Virus record (IMG/VR): IMGVR_UViG_3300042863_003045
Coordinates: 1-64,000 of that record
DNA length: 64,000 nt
Direction: 5' to 3' (one strand)
From: a virus
Shown one piece after another: positions 35,676 through 42,632 of the stretch. Made by a program: the position numbers and the translations under genes. The notes under the pieces are model-generated. The model saw nothing but the letters and a program-made list of their open reading frames with translations. It was not told where the DNA came from and made no database searches. The first letter of the stretch is position 1; every line of letters starts with the position of its first letter.

Positions 35676-36584
35676 TCACTCAACTGTTAGAATATAATTC
35701 TTAACACCCGCATTTGGAATAGCCAAAACATTTCCAAGACTCATCTGTTCCATCACCCATTTATGTCTCATAGGTTCTCTATTTTTAACCTTACCAGTTT
35801 CCAACCAAAGATTCATGAATCCACCCTTTGAATATCCTTCAAATTTAAATCCCAAACTATCCATACTATTTCCAATATTGTGATCATAATCAGAATAAAA
35901 CTTAATATATTTTACATTTACAACATTGTCTCCAATTTTTATTGTTTTGTGATTATTTAAGAAATGTTTCAATAATTTTGAAGAACCTCCTGATACATGA
36001 GAAAACCTTAGTGTACCAACTCTTATGATCTCGATATAATCATTATTCTTTCCAAAGAAATTCTTACCAAAAGTATATAACATAACCAAAGTTCCAGCAG
36101 GAATTCCGTTCTTTTCTTTTCTTGTGAACAATCCAAGATTTAAACTAGCTCCTCTTTTCCCATAAAAACAATTTATAGATTCAAACTCTCTTGCCACTTT
36201 AGAATCCACTATTCGTACTTCACACTCTCTCGCATAAAACTGATTAGGAGTTTTCTCAGCAGCGTGTAAGATATATGATTTTAAAACTTCTTTCTTATTC
36301 TCATCATTCCACTCAAAATCTTTTATCCAAAGTTTAAATGAGTTATTCTTCTCAGATTCAACACTTAGGTTATAAAAATAATTTTTATCAACTCCTTCAA
36401 TATTATATTTCGAATAAGCAATCGGAAATTTCTCAGAAGGAACATATTCTATTTGATAACTACGTCTTCCACCAGGATTATCATGCCACAAAGAGAAATT
36501 TAAATTCTCTCTTTTATAATCAATATTATTTTCATCTAGAAAACCTTTTATTTCTTCTATATTTTGTAAATCTTTTTCGCTCAT
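35676..36584 (-). CDS. Stand-alone GNAT/Mom-like protein related to the homing-gene tails
   Basis: 302 residues. The region NQFYARECEVRIVDSKVARE, LNLGLFTRKEKNGIPAGTLV, EIIRVGTLRFSHVSGGSSKL and KFYSDYDHNIGNSMDSLGFK follows the same order as the C-terminal domain of the three large homing endonucleases (ARKCEIKE, LYYKNELVS, LSRFCNK, GGASKLL, SYADKDW). The LEKWG repeats and the nuclease core are absent. Mom-like DNA-base modification proteins share this fold, so a DNA-modifying role is possible; it may also be a remnant of a homing gene that lost its nuclease. The N-terminal 120 residues are unassigned. Confidence 0.5.
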   Translation of the reverse strand: MSEKDLQNIEEIKGFLDENNIDYKRENLNFSLWHDNPGGRRSYQIEYVPSEKFPIAYSKYNIEGVDKNYFYNLSVESEKNNSFKLWIKDFEWNDENKKEVLKSYILHAAEKTPNQFYARECEVRIVDSKVAREFESINCFYGKRGASLNLGLFTRKEKNGIPAGTLVMLYTFGKNFFGKNNDYIEIIRVGTLRFSHVSGGSSKLLKHFLNNHKTIKIGDNVVNVKYIKFYSDYDHNIGNSMDSLGFKFEGYSKGGFMNLWLETGKVKNREPMRHKWVMEQMSLGNVLAIPNAGVKNYILTVE

Positions 36585-36593
36585 TTTTTTAAA

Positions 36594-36875
36594 TTAATTT
36601 TGTTCAAGTGTAACAGAAAGACCGGAATTTTGCAACTTTTCTTTCATAATAGATAATTTCTCTAATTCTCCCCATTTAACATCACACTTTCCATTAAAAT
36701 GTACAATATTTGCACATTGTTCAGCTTGATGTAACTCATGTCCACATATTTTTATAAGACAATCTATAACCCAATTGAAAGAATTGTACTCATCATTGTG
36801 TAAAATGAGTTTATATGGCATTGACAATATTTCTTTAGATATTGATTTTGTCCTTTTTTTAGTTTTTGTGCTCAT
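36594..36875 (-). CDS. clpS: ClpS-like adaptor of Clp protease
   Basis: 93 residues. YKLILHNDEYNSFNWVIDCL followed by HELHQAEQCANIVHFNGKCD and a C-terminal SGLSVTLEQ matches ClpS almost strand by strand. The N-degron-binding residues of E. coli ClpS (Asn34, Asp35, His66) correspond to Asn27, Asp28 and His59 here, with the same 32-residue spacing. ClpS delivers N-end-rule substrates to ClpAP. A phage copy could redirect host proteolysis. It sits between the Mom-like gene and a HAD gene on the same strand. Confidence 0.8.
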   Translation of the reverse strand: MSTKTKKRTKSISKEILSMPYKLILHNDEYNSFNWVIDCLIKICGHELHQAEQCANIVHFNGKCDVKWGELEKLSIMKEKLQNSGLSVTLEQN

Positions 36876-36909
36876 ACGTGATTATATTGAATTTTTTAAA
36901 AAAGTTTAG

Positions 36910-37428
36910 TTAAATATTTTTGAAATTTGATGTTGTAACATCAATTATCTCTACTCTACAAGGTTGCTTTTTAGCCCAATCTTCAAACATAACCAAATGC
37001 TCTTGGCGATCGTCATACATGACAAATTCATCAGGATTGAACTTATTTATCAACTTTTCAAATAATCTGGTTTTAAAATGGTAGGTATCACCTCCTGTAT
37101 TCAAAGCAACAAGATCAAAAGAGAGATTATGATGATTCAAAACCTTTTCAACTTCTTTTCTAAGTTTTTCAACTCTTCCAGTTGCTAGTATAACCATAGT
37201 ATCAGCATCTTCTTCTTTTCTTACCATGTCCTCTAGATATTTTATATAAACATCTCTATCAACAGGAATATCAAAAATATCCAAATCCAAAGTTTCCTTT
37301 TTCGACCACCATCCTGTATAAGGAAAAACGGTTCCAGTTTTTTCTTCCCAAACCTTTTTTCCAATTTCTGGACCAGGCGTATGACAGAGTGTTCCATCAA
37401 AATCATATGATACTATTCTTTTAATCAT
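36910..37428 (-). CDS. HAD-superfamily phosphatase-like protein
   Basis: 172 residues. SYDFDGTLCHT is HAD motif I (D-x-D-G-T), ILATGR the motif II Thr-Gly-Arg variant, KTRLFEKLI offers the Lys, and FVMYDDRQEHL is motif IV (DD). The pattern, with W-W-S-K-K between motifs I and II, resembles HAD domains found in RNA-repair (Swiss Army Knife) proteins and related phage enzymes. Likely a phosphatase on nucleic acid ends or nucleotides. Same strand and close to clpS (34 nt). Confidence 0.7.
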   Translation of the reverse strand: MIKRIVSYDFDGTLCHTPGPEIGKKVWEEKTGTVFPYTGWWSKKETLDLDIFDIPVDRDVYIKYLEDMVRKEEDADTMVILATGRVEKLRKEVEKVLNHHNLSFDLVALNTGGDTYHFKTRLFEKLINKFNPDEFVMYDDRQEHLVMFEDWAKKQPCRVEIIDVTTSNFKNI

Positions 37429-37497
37429 TTTTTATATTTTTTTTAATAGAGGCTCATTTCTCATATATATACAAATATAAAAAAATATATTATAAAA

Positions 37498-37932
37498 ATG
37501 GAAATATTTAAAAAACTATTAGATAAAATTGATATCAAAACATTTTCAATTATCCTACTTTTAATAATGTCTTTAATTCTTGGTTTAGGATGGTTAAATT
37601 CAGATACCAGTAGCAAAAAACTAATAGATAAAATAGAAAAGGACAATAAAGAAATAGAAATAGAAAAGGGAAAACTATTAAAGGAAATAAAAAAATTAGA
37701 TACTAATATTGAAAAAGTCACAAAAGATATTCAAGAAAAAGATGATAAAATAAAAAAACTTGAAATAAGTTTAAAAGAATATGATAGGAAGCTATTACAA
37801 AACAATTCTGAACTAAAAAAGGAAAAAATAAAAAGATCAGAAACTTTGAAAAAAATAGAAGAGATGGAAAAAAATCCTATAAAAAAAGAAGGGAATCATT
37901 TAATTGAATCTATCAAAGAAAAAGTAAATTAA
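37498..37932 (+). CDS. Membrane-anchored coiled-coil protein, inner spanin candidate
   Basis: 144 residues. One transmembrane segment at residues 15-33 (TFSIILLLIMSLILGLGWL), then a Lys/Glu coiled coil of about 90 residues (KIEKDNKEIEIEKGKLLKEI). N-in topology with a periplasmic coil is the design of inner-membrane spanins (Rz). It is followed within 5 nt by a gene with a signal peptide. Lysis genes are not otherwise identified here, so the role is inferred from layout. Confidence 0.5.
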   Translation: MEIFKKLLDKIDIKTFSIILLLIMSLILGLGWLNSDTSSKKLIDKIEKDNKEIEIEKGKLLKEIKKLDTNIEKVTKDIQEKDDKIKKLEISLKEYDRKLLQNNSELKKEKIKRSETLKKIEEMEKNPIKKEGNHLIESIKEKVN

Positions 37933-37937
37933 CTAAA

Positions 37938-38555
37938 ATGAAAAAAATACTTACTTCAATAATAATATTATTATTCTCAATAAATGTGACTTTTTCACAA
38001 AATGAAGAATCTATCATAAGATCAGATACAACTATCTACGAGATCTCAGATGAGGATTCTTCATCTATTGAAACATATTCAAATGATTGTGAATATGAAA
38101 TACCAAATGGTGATTTCCCACAATATGTTACAAAAAATGATAAAACTATCGGTGTTATATTGACGATAAAACAATTACAAAATATAGACTCAGATCTTGA
38201 ACTTTTAAAACTATTCAAACAATTAACAATTGAATCTAAAAGTATAGAAGAATATTATATAACCATAGTAAATGATCAGAATTCTAAAATTATTGTATTA
38301 GAAAAAACAATTAATGAACTAAAATCACTATCAAATGATAAAGGTATAATTATTGAGGACCTAAAAAATCAAGTATCTAAATATAAAGAAGTGAATGAAT
38401 TATCTGATGAACAGATACAAAATGATCAGATAATAATAGAGAATCTAAAAAATGACTTAAAAAAAGAAAAAACTAAAAAAATTATTGGAATATCAACAAG
38501 TACCACTATAGGTGCTGCTCTTTTAGCTCTTACGATTTATTTGGGAATTAGGTAA
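37938..38555 (+). CDS. Secreted coiled-coil protein with C-terminal membrane anchor
   Basis: 205 residues. A Sec-type signal (MKKILTSIIILLFSINVTFS) is followed by an acidic Ser/Thr segment, a coiled coil (IIVLEKTINELKSLSNDKGI, YKEVNELSDEQIQNDQIII), and a hydrophobic C terminus (GISTSTTIGAALLALTIYLG). With the upstream coiled-coil membrane protein it could form a lysis pair. No lipobox is present, so it is not a classical outer spanin; it may work as a second inner-membrane partner. Confidence 0.5.
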   Translation: MKKILTSIIILLFSINVTFSQNEESIIRSDTTIYEISDEDSSSIETYSNDCEYEIPNGDFPQYVTKNDKTIGVILTIKQLQNIDSDLELLKLFKQLTIESKSIEEYYITIVNDQNSKIIVLEKTINELKSLSNDKGIIIEDLKNQVSKYKEVNELSDEQIQNDQIIIENLKNDLKKEKTKKIIGISTSTTIGAALLALTIYLGIR

Positions 38556-38605
38556 AAAACGAGTTTTTTATACTAATATATAGAATATAAAAAATATCTT
38601 AAAGG

Positions 38606-39232
38606 ATGAAACATATTAGAAAATTTGAAAACTATCAAACAAAGAAAAGAAGAGATGAGATTATCAAAGAAGCTGTAATGACAGTAAATGATATCTATAG
38701 AGTGAATACCATGATTGATATTCCACAATCTCTTATCAATGCTTATGTTAAAAAAGTAAAAGACACAACTGGAAAAAATCTTAAACAACTATTCGGTGAT
38801 GTTGTCATCGCAGAAGAAATTGTTAAATTCATAGCACAGAATTACTTGAATGTAGATCAGTTACCCGCTGGAGCACTAACTGGAGATGCTCAGATACAAT
38901 CACAGGGACAAGGTCAAATGCAAGGTCAAGCTCAGATGCAAACTCAACCACAAGGTCAACCAGAGGGACAAGGACAATCTCAAGTACAAGTACAGACACA
39001 AGGTCAGGCTCAAGGTCAGGCACAAGGTCAAGATCAGGCACAAGGTCAGGCTCAAGGTCAGGCTCAAGGTCAAGGTCAGGCACAAGGTCAGTCTCAAGGT
39101 CAGGCACAAGGTCAGGCTCAAGGTCAGGCACAAGGTCAAGGTCAGGCACAAGGTCAAGGTCAGGCACAAGGAGAATTTGAAGAGGTAGATGAAGAAGGAG
39201 AAGAGTCAGAAGAAGATGAACTTCCAATTTAA
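38606..39232 (+). CDS. Tagged protein with long Gln-Gly repeat
   Basis: 208 residues. MKHIRKFENYQTKKR is the tag. Residues 15-90 form a helical domain (YVKKVKDTTGKNLKQLFGDV). Residues 98-190 are an almost pure QGQAQG repeat, and the end is acidic (FEEVDEEGEESEEDELPI). Repeats of this kind are flexible and can drive condensate formation or act as spacers. It ends 25 nt before a terminator. Other reading frames are open through the repeat only because its period is six. Confidence 0.65.
   Translation: MKHIRKFENYQTKKRRDEIIKEAVMTVNDIYRVNTMIDIPQSLINAYVKKVKDTTGKNLKQLFGDVVIAEEIVKFIAQNYLNVDQLPAGALTGDAQIQSQGQGQMQGQAQMQTQPQGQPEGQGQSQVQVQTQGQAQGQAQGQDQAQGQAQGQAQGQGQAQGQSQGQAQGQAQGQAQGQGQAQGQGQAQGEFEEVDEEGEESEEDELPI
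38890..39172 (+). repeat. Hexanucleotide repeat array coding for Gln-Gly/Ala
   Basis: About 45 copies of CARGGTCARGCW-type hexamers, with small variations, in frame with the tagged gene. Such arrays expand and contract easily. Confidence 0.9.
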
Positions 39233-39256
39233 TAATTATTAAATATTAATTAATTT

Positions 39257-39284
39257 AAACCCACCAATAGGTGGGTTTTTTATT
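39257..39284 (+). terminator. Intrinsic terminator
   Basis: AAACCCACC and GGTGGGTTT form a 9-bp stem with a 4-nt loop and a T run. It ends the repeat-protein transcript and abuts the next TTAATATATA motif. Confidence 0.85.
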
Positions 39285-39292
39285 TTAAAAAA

Positions 39293-39303
39293 TTAATATA
39301 TAT
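39293..39303 (+). promoter_or_regulatory. TTAATATATA motif before the SET gene
   Basis: TTAATATATAT lies directly after a terminator and 4 nt before the ATG at 39307, so if it is a -10-type box transcription starts very near or inside the start codon. Assigned by similarity to the other copies. Confidence 0.35.
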
Positions 39304-39306
39304 GTC

Positions 39307-39765
39307 ATGAGATATTTAAAGACTTTTGAAAACTTTGATTTTGACTTTGATTCTATAGATTTAGATGAGTCAGAATATTTATATGTAGAAGATTCTCAAA
39401 TTCCAAATGCCGGAAAAGGATTGTTTACATCAATTGATATAGAAAAAAATGAGATAATATCCAAATTCATAGGAGATATTTTATCAGATTATGAAGCAGA
39501 TATCAGAGCTGATAGAGGTGATGATGATTATTTCATGAATTTACCATCTGGTGAAATATTAGATTGTAAATTATCAGATTGTTTTGCTAAATATGCCAAT
39601 GATTCAGAAGGAATAAATAGTGGATTTAAGAATAATTCGTTTATTTCAATGGATGATGAAGATAATGTTGTTTTGGTTGCTAAGAGAGATATTTCGGCTG
39701 GTGAGGAAATATTTGTTAGTTATGGAAAAAAATATTGGAAAAGAAATAAATATAGAATAGTTTAG
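39307..39765 (+). CDS. Tagged SET-domain protein (lysine methyltransferase fold)
   Basis: 152 residues starting MRYLKTFENFDFD (tag). The SET fold follows in order: SQIPNAGKGLFTSIDIEKNE (residues 30-49), IISKFIGDILSDYE, CFAKYANDSEGINSGFKNNS (the RFxNHSCxPN position, here degenerate), VVLVAKRDISAGEEIFVSYG (121-140) and a final aromatic YW. Length matches minimal viral SET proteins such as chlorella virus vSET. SET enzymes methylate protein lysines using S-adenosylmethionine. The weakened NHS motif leaves activity uncertain. It is followed 3 nt later by another tagged gene. Confidence 0.75.
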   Translation: MRYLKTFENFDFDFDSIDLDESEYLYVEDSQIPNAGKGLFTSIDIEKNEIISKFIGDILSDYEADIRADRGDDDYFMNLPSGEILDCKLSDCFAKYANDSEGINSGFKNNSFISMDDEDNVVLVAKRDISAGEEIFVSYGKKYWKRNKYRIV

Positions 39766-39768
39766 ATA

Positions 39769-40386
39769 ATGAGATATATAAAAAAATTTGAAAATTATAA
39801 TAACAATTCAATACTAATAATTGTTGACGTACAGAGATCATTTCGATCATTCTTTACAGAAATGTATATTCATAAATTAAAGGAATATTGCAAACAATTC
39901 ACAGAAGTATATCAGATTTTCGATAACCATCATGAAGGCAAAAATGTTGATAAAGATTATCTATATGATGATAATCCAGATATTCCAATCAGTGATGAAC
40001 TCTATACATTTCCAAACCAAAAAGATATAATCGAAAAAAGATATAACTATGATGTGAATGTTGATTTTTATAAAAAAATCTTAGATAAAGAAACTTATAA
40101 AGAATCTAAAGAAAAAGAAGATAATAACACTTTAAAGAAAGGAGATTTGTTTAAAACAACCGAGGGAACTGCAATAGTTTATATCGGGAATAATCATAAT
40201 TGGTTTCATATTCCTAAAAAGCTTTATGAACTATTTTCAAATATTAATGGAAAAGAAATTGTGATTTCCGGAGGAAGTGATTCCGAATGTTTACAAGATA
40301 TTTACATTTCTGCTAAATCGATGGGAGTTGATATTAAAAGAGATCATAGATTCATATATTCTGCATCACATTGTCCTATAAGGTAA
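39769..40386 (+). CDS. Tagged isochorismatase-like cysteine hydrolase (nicotinamidase-like)
   Basis: 205 residues starting MRYIKKFENYNNN (tag). The superfamily triad can be placed: Asp20 in ILIIVDVQRSF, Lys90 in KDIIEKRYNYD, Cys174 in ISGGSDSECLQDIYISAKSM. The family includes nicotinamidases, isochorismatases and N-carbamoyl hydrolases. Given the NAD-salvage genes at 60.6-63 kb, nicotinamide is an attractive substrate, but the metal-binding Asp-x-His triad of true nicotinamidases is only partly visible (FDNHHEG). Tight spacing with the SET gene suggests co-expression. Confidence 0.6.
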   Translation: MRYIKKFENYNNNSILIIVDVQRSFRSFFTEMYIHKLKEYCKQFTEVYQIFDNHHEGKNVDKDYLYDDNPDIPISDELYTFPNQKDIIEKRYNYDVNVDFYKKILDKETYKESKEKEDNNTLKKGDLFKTTEGTAIVYIGNNHNWFHIPKKLYELFSNINGKEIVISGGSDSECLQDIYISAKSMGVDIKRDHRFIYSASHCPIR

Positions 40387-40415
40387 TTTGAAAAATAAAA
40401 AATAAAATATATCAT

Positions 40416-40661
40416 ATGCCATCAAAATCAAAATCTCAACAACGTTTAATGGGAGCAGCTTACGCTTATGCTACTGGAAAAAACAAAGATGTTCCAGAAG
40501 AAATAAAAAATGTTGCTAAATCATTTATGAAATCTGGAAAAAAGAAAGGAAAAAAGGCTCTTAGAGATTTTGCCAAAACAAAACATAAGAGCCTTCCTGA
40601 GAAAATAAAAGAGAATTTTAATCACATATTATCATTTGATGATTTCAAATGTTCAGAATAA
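40416..40661 (+). CDS. DUF3008-like small basic protein
   Basis: 81 residues, starting PSKSKSQQRLMGAAYAYATG after Met and containing ALRDFAKTKHKSLPEKIK. This is the signature of the DUF3008 family, common in myophages and always small and basic. Its last residues (HILSFDDFKCSE) look like the shared tag but at the C terminus. Function unknown; DNA-binding or head association is likely from charge. It overlaps the convergent 62-residue gene by 40 nt. Confidence 0.7.
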   Translation: MPSKSKSQQRLMGAAYAYATGKNKDVPEEIKNVAKSFMKSGKKKGKKALRDFAKTKHKSLPEKIKENFNHILSFDDFKCSE

Positions 40662-40810
40662 GAAATTGATTTATCAAATGATTCTGAAAGATAATCTGTA
40701 TAAGAAATTGATTTATCAATGCTCTCAGAAATATATTCTGAATACTGAATCCGTTTTGAAAACTTTCTCTTTTCTTTGATCTTTTTTATACTATCCTTTA
40801 GATCATTCAT
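40622..40810 (-). CDS. YSEY-repeat small protein
   Basis: 62 residues from the ATG at 40810, which overlaps the upstream stop by 8 nt; the earlier ATG at 40864 would overlap by more than 60 nt. Two and a half repeats of about 14 residues: QYSEYISESIDKSI, SYTDYLSESFDKSI, SYSEHL. Repeats of this kind (YxEYLxExLDKxI) recur in T4-like phage structural or core proteins. Helical, acidic, function unknown. Confidence 0.5.
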   Translation of the reverse strand: MNDLKDSIKKIKEKRKFSKRIQYSEYISESIDKSISYTDYLSESFDKSISYSEHLKSSNDNM

Positions 40811-41462
40811 CAATTGTCTCTGTGTTTGTTGGTAGAACTTCAGCCATAAGGAGATCACTTCCATCTAAAGTAAGTGCCCATTTTTGAATATCTTCTACCA
40901 AAGACTTTGCTTTTGCGTCATAATAGTTGATTATCTTAGAAGCATCTCCGATTCTATTTAGAAGTGAAGCAAAAGTACGAGCTTCTTTTGTAAGACCTTT
41001 TACTTTATAACCTTGTATAAGATGATAAACATATGTCAATTCGGTTGCATTCATCTTAACCGCGACAAGCTCACTATCATTCTTAAATTTAGTGTCGTAT
41101 ATAGACTTTAGCATATTATCCAATTCCAATGCCACAAAAAGTGTATTAACATCAAATTCTAATTTTTTCAACAATAAATCACTAAGAAGATTGTATTGTG
41201 GTCGATTAAAATAGAAATTGAATTTTGCTTCTCTAAGCTCATTCTTATAATCTACATAAAGTGATTGAGCATTTGCATAAATCAAATCCTTCTCTATATC
41301 ACTCATTCCAACTCCATTGTTGTCACTCATGTATTTTTCTACAGATTCCATTTTAGAATCTAGACTAGATTCAACATCAAAATCCATTATTCTAAACATT
41401 TCTTCATTTTCAAAGAATGTCAACTCTGGTTTATTCACTACATTTTCAAATTTTTCTTTCAT
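40803..41462 (-). CDS. Hypothetical helical protein
   Basis: 219 residues, mostly helical and acidic at the N terminus, e.g. SLYVDYKNELREAKFNFYFN and VALELDNMLKSIYDTKFKND. No motif recognised. It is in the middle of a leftward operon of four genes (42149 to 40622) with short gaps or overlaps. The operon could encode small virion or core proteins, as its last gene has YSEY repeats. Confidence 0.55.
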   Translation of the reverse strand: MKEKFENVVNKPELTFFENEEMFRIMDFDVESSLDSKMESVEKYMSDNNGVGMSDIEKDLIYANAQSLYVDYKNELREAKFNFYFNRPQYNLLSDLLLKKLEFDVNTLFVALELDNMLKSIYDTKFKNDSELVAVKMNATELTYVYHLIQGYKVKGLTKEARTFASLLNRIGDASKIINYYDAKAKSLVEDIQKWALTLDGSDLLMAEVLPTNTETIDE

Positions 41463-41473
41463 TTTTCTTTTTT

Positions 41474-41704
41474 TTATTTTTTTAATCCTAATTCTTCAAC
41501 TAGTAAATTTAGTGATTCTAATTTATCTTTAGATTCACAATATTGTGTAACCCATCTATCATGTTCACTCAATAAGTCAGAATGCTCACCAATTGCTGCT
41601 AAATTTGCATTTGATAGATACAAAGATAAGTTTGCTTTTGATTCTTCCATTTGAGACTCATATTTTTTAGTAAGGGCACTTATATAAATTTTTGATATAT
41701 TCAT
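41474..41704 (-). CDS. Hypothetical small helical protein
   Basis: 76 residues from the ATG at 41704 (MNISKIYISALTKKYESQME). The longer frame from 41734 overlaps the upstream gene and adds only a basic leader. Predicted coiled coil throughout (KYESQMEESKANLSLYLSNA, CESKDKLESLNLLVEELGLK). Operonic with its neighbours; function unknown. Confidence 0.5.
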   Translation of the reverse strand: MNISKIYISALTKKYESQMEESKANLSLYLSNANLAAIGEHSDLLSEHDRWVTQYCESKDKLESLNLLVEELGLKK

Positions 41705-41723
41705 AATTTTTCTTTTTTCTTTT

Positions 41724-42149
41724 TTAAAAATCAAATTCTTCTACACCGTCCGACTTTTGTTTTTGGTATAGATCTTCAACTTGATTTGCTCTCATTACTT
41801 TTTCAGTTCCCCATTTATTAATAATACTAGCGAAAGTATTAAGATCCGGCCTGATCATCTTAATCTTACCACTTTCAACATTAATTGAAACTTTATCCAA
41901 TTCCTGTTCAATTAGAATTTTTATCGATTCTGCATCAAAAATATTTAAAAGATCTTCATTCATCATCACCAATAATTCTTTTCCTAATAGGAAAGAATAT
42001 TGATCAGGCAATTTTGCGATCTTTATTAATTGTTTTTGACTCTCAGATCCAACAAACTGAAATCCAACTTGGATTGGAAAAGATTTAGTATTAAAAACAC
42101 TATTGAACTGATTAACAGTATCATCACTTAATTCATAAAATTTGTTCAT
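41724..42149 (-). CDS. Phage metallopeptidase-like fold protein lacking the zinc motif
   Basis: 141 residues. LPDQYSFLLGKELLVMMNED, then LLNIFDAESIKILIEQELDK and KIKMIRPDLNTFASIINKWG follow the layout of small phage putative metallopeptidases, in which a helix carries HExxH after a strand. Here the equivalent helix reads EQELDK, so catalysis is unlikely. It starts the four-gene leftward operon. Confidence 0.45.
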   Translation of the reverse strand: MNKFYELSDDTVNQFNSVFNTKSFPIQVGFQFVGSESQKQLIKIAKLPDQYSFLLGKELLVMMNEDLLNIFDAESIKILIEQELDKVSINVESGKIKMIRPDLNTFASIINKWGTEKVMRANQVEDLYQKQKSDGVEEFDF

Positions 42150-42188
42150 ATTCTTTTTCTTTATTATAAGTAAAAATGGTTAATTTGT

Positions 42189-42617
42189 TTAAAAAAATAT
42201 TAATTTAATAATATAAATTAATAAAATAAAAGAGCATATTGGCAAAAGTATTCTATAAATAATCTTATTGATTTCCAAAGAATCTAATTGTTTATATCCT
42301 ATTATAATAAGATAGGAATACTTTTCAACTTTTTTAACAGGTTCGTAAAAATCATATAATTCTGATAATCCAATTGAATTTAAGTAAGTACTTAATTTAG
42401 AAACATATTCTCTTATATAAGATTCTGAAATTTTATCAACATCAGATTTTTTAAGATCATAAGCTTCTCCTATCTCATCACTAGGCACATTCAGTACTGT
42501 ATATAGACGATCCGCATTATCGATTCTAATATTGAAATTAGACTTTAATTCAACTCTTTTGGATTTAATTATTCTTTTAAAGAAGAAATAGTTTTTAATA
42601 TCTTTAATTAAGCTCAT
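42189..42617 (-). CDS. Protein with C-terminal membrane anchor
   Basis: 142 residues. A basic N-terminal part, a soluble alpha/beta middle, and a hydrophobic C terminus (IIYRILLPICSFILLIYIIK). It follows the tape-measure-like gene on the same strand, 15 nt away, so it may function with it, for example as a tail- or membrane-associated partner. Family unknown. Confidence 0.5.
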   Translation of the reverse strand: MSLIKDIKNYFFFKRIIKSKRVELKSNFNIRIDNADRLYTVLNVPSDEIGEAYDLKKSDVDKISESYIREYVSKLSTYLNSIGLSELYDFYEPVKKVEKYSYLIIIGYKQLDSLEINKIIYRILLPICSFILLIYIIKLIFF

Positions 42618-42632
42618 ATCATGTATATAAAA

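Noticed and set aside
38557-38571. AAAAAAC/GTTTTTT hairpin after the coiled-coil pair
   Set aside because: Stem has a single G-C pair and would be too weak; kept out of the terminator list.
38829-39227. Three long open frames on both strands across the Gln-Gly array
   Set aside because: A six-base repeat without stop codons leaves several frames open; their products are repetitive and have no starts or ribosome sites of their own.
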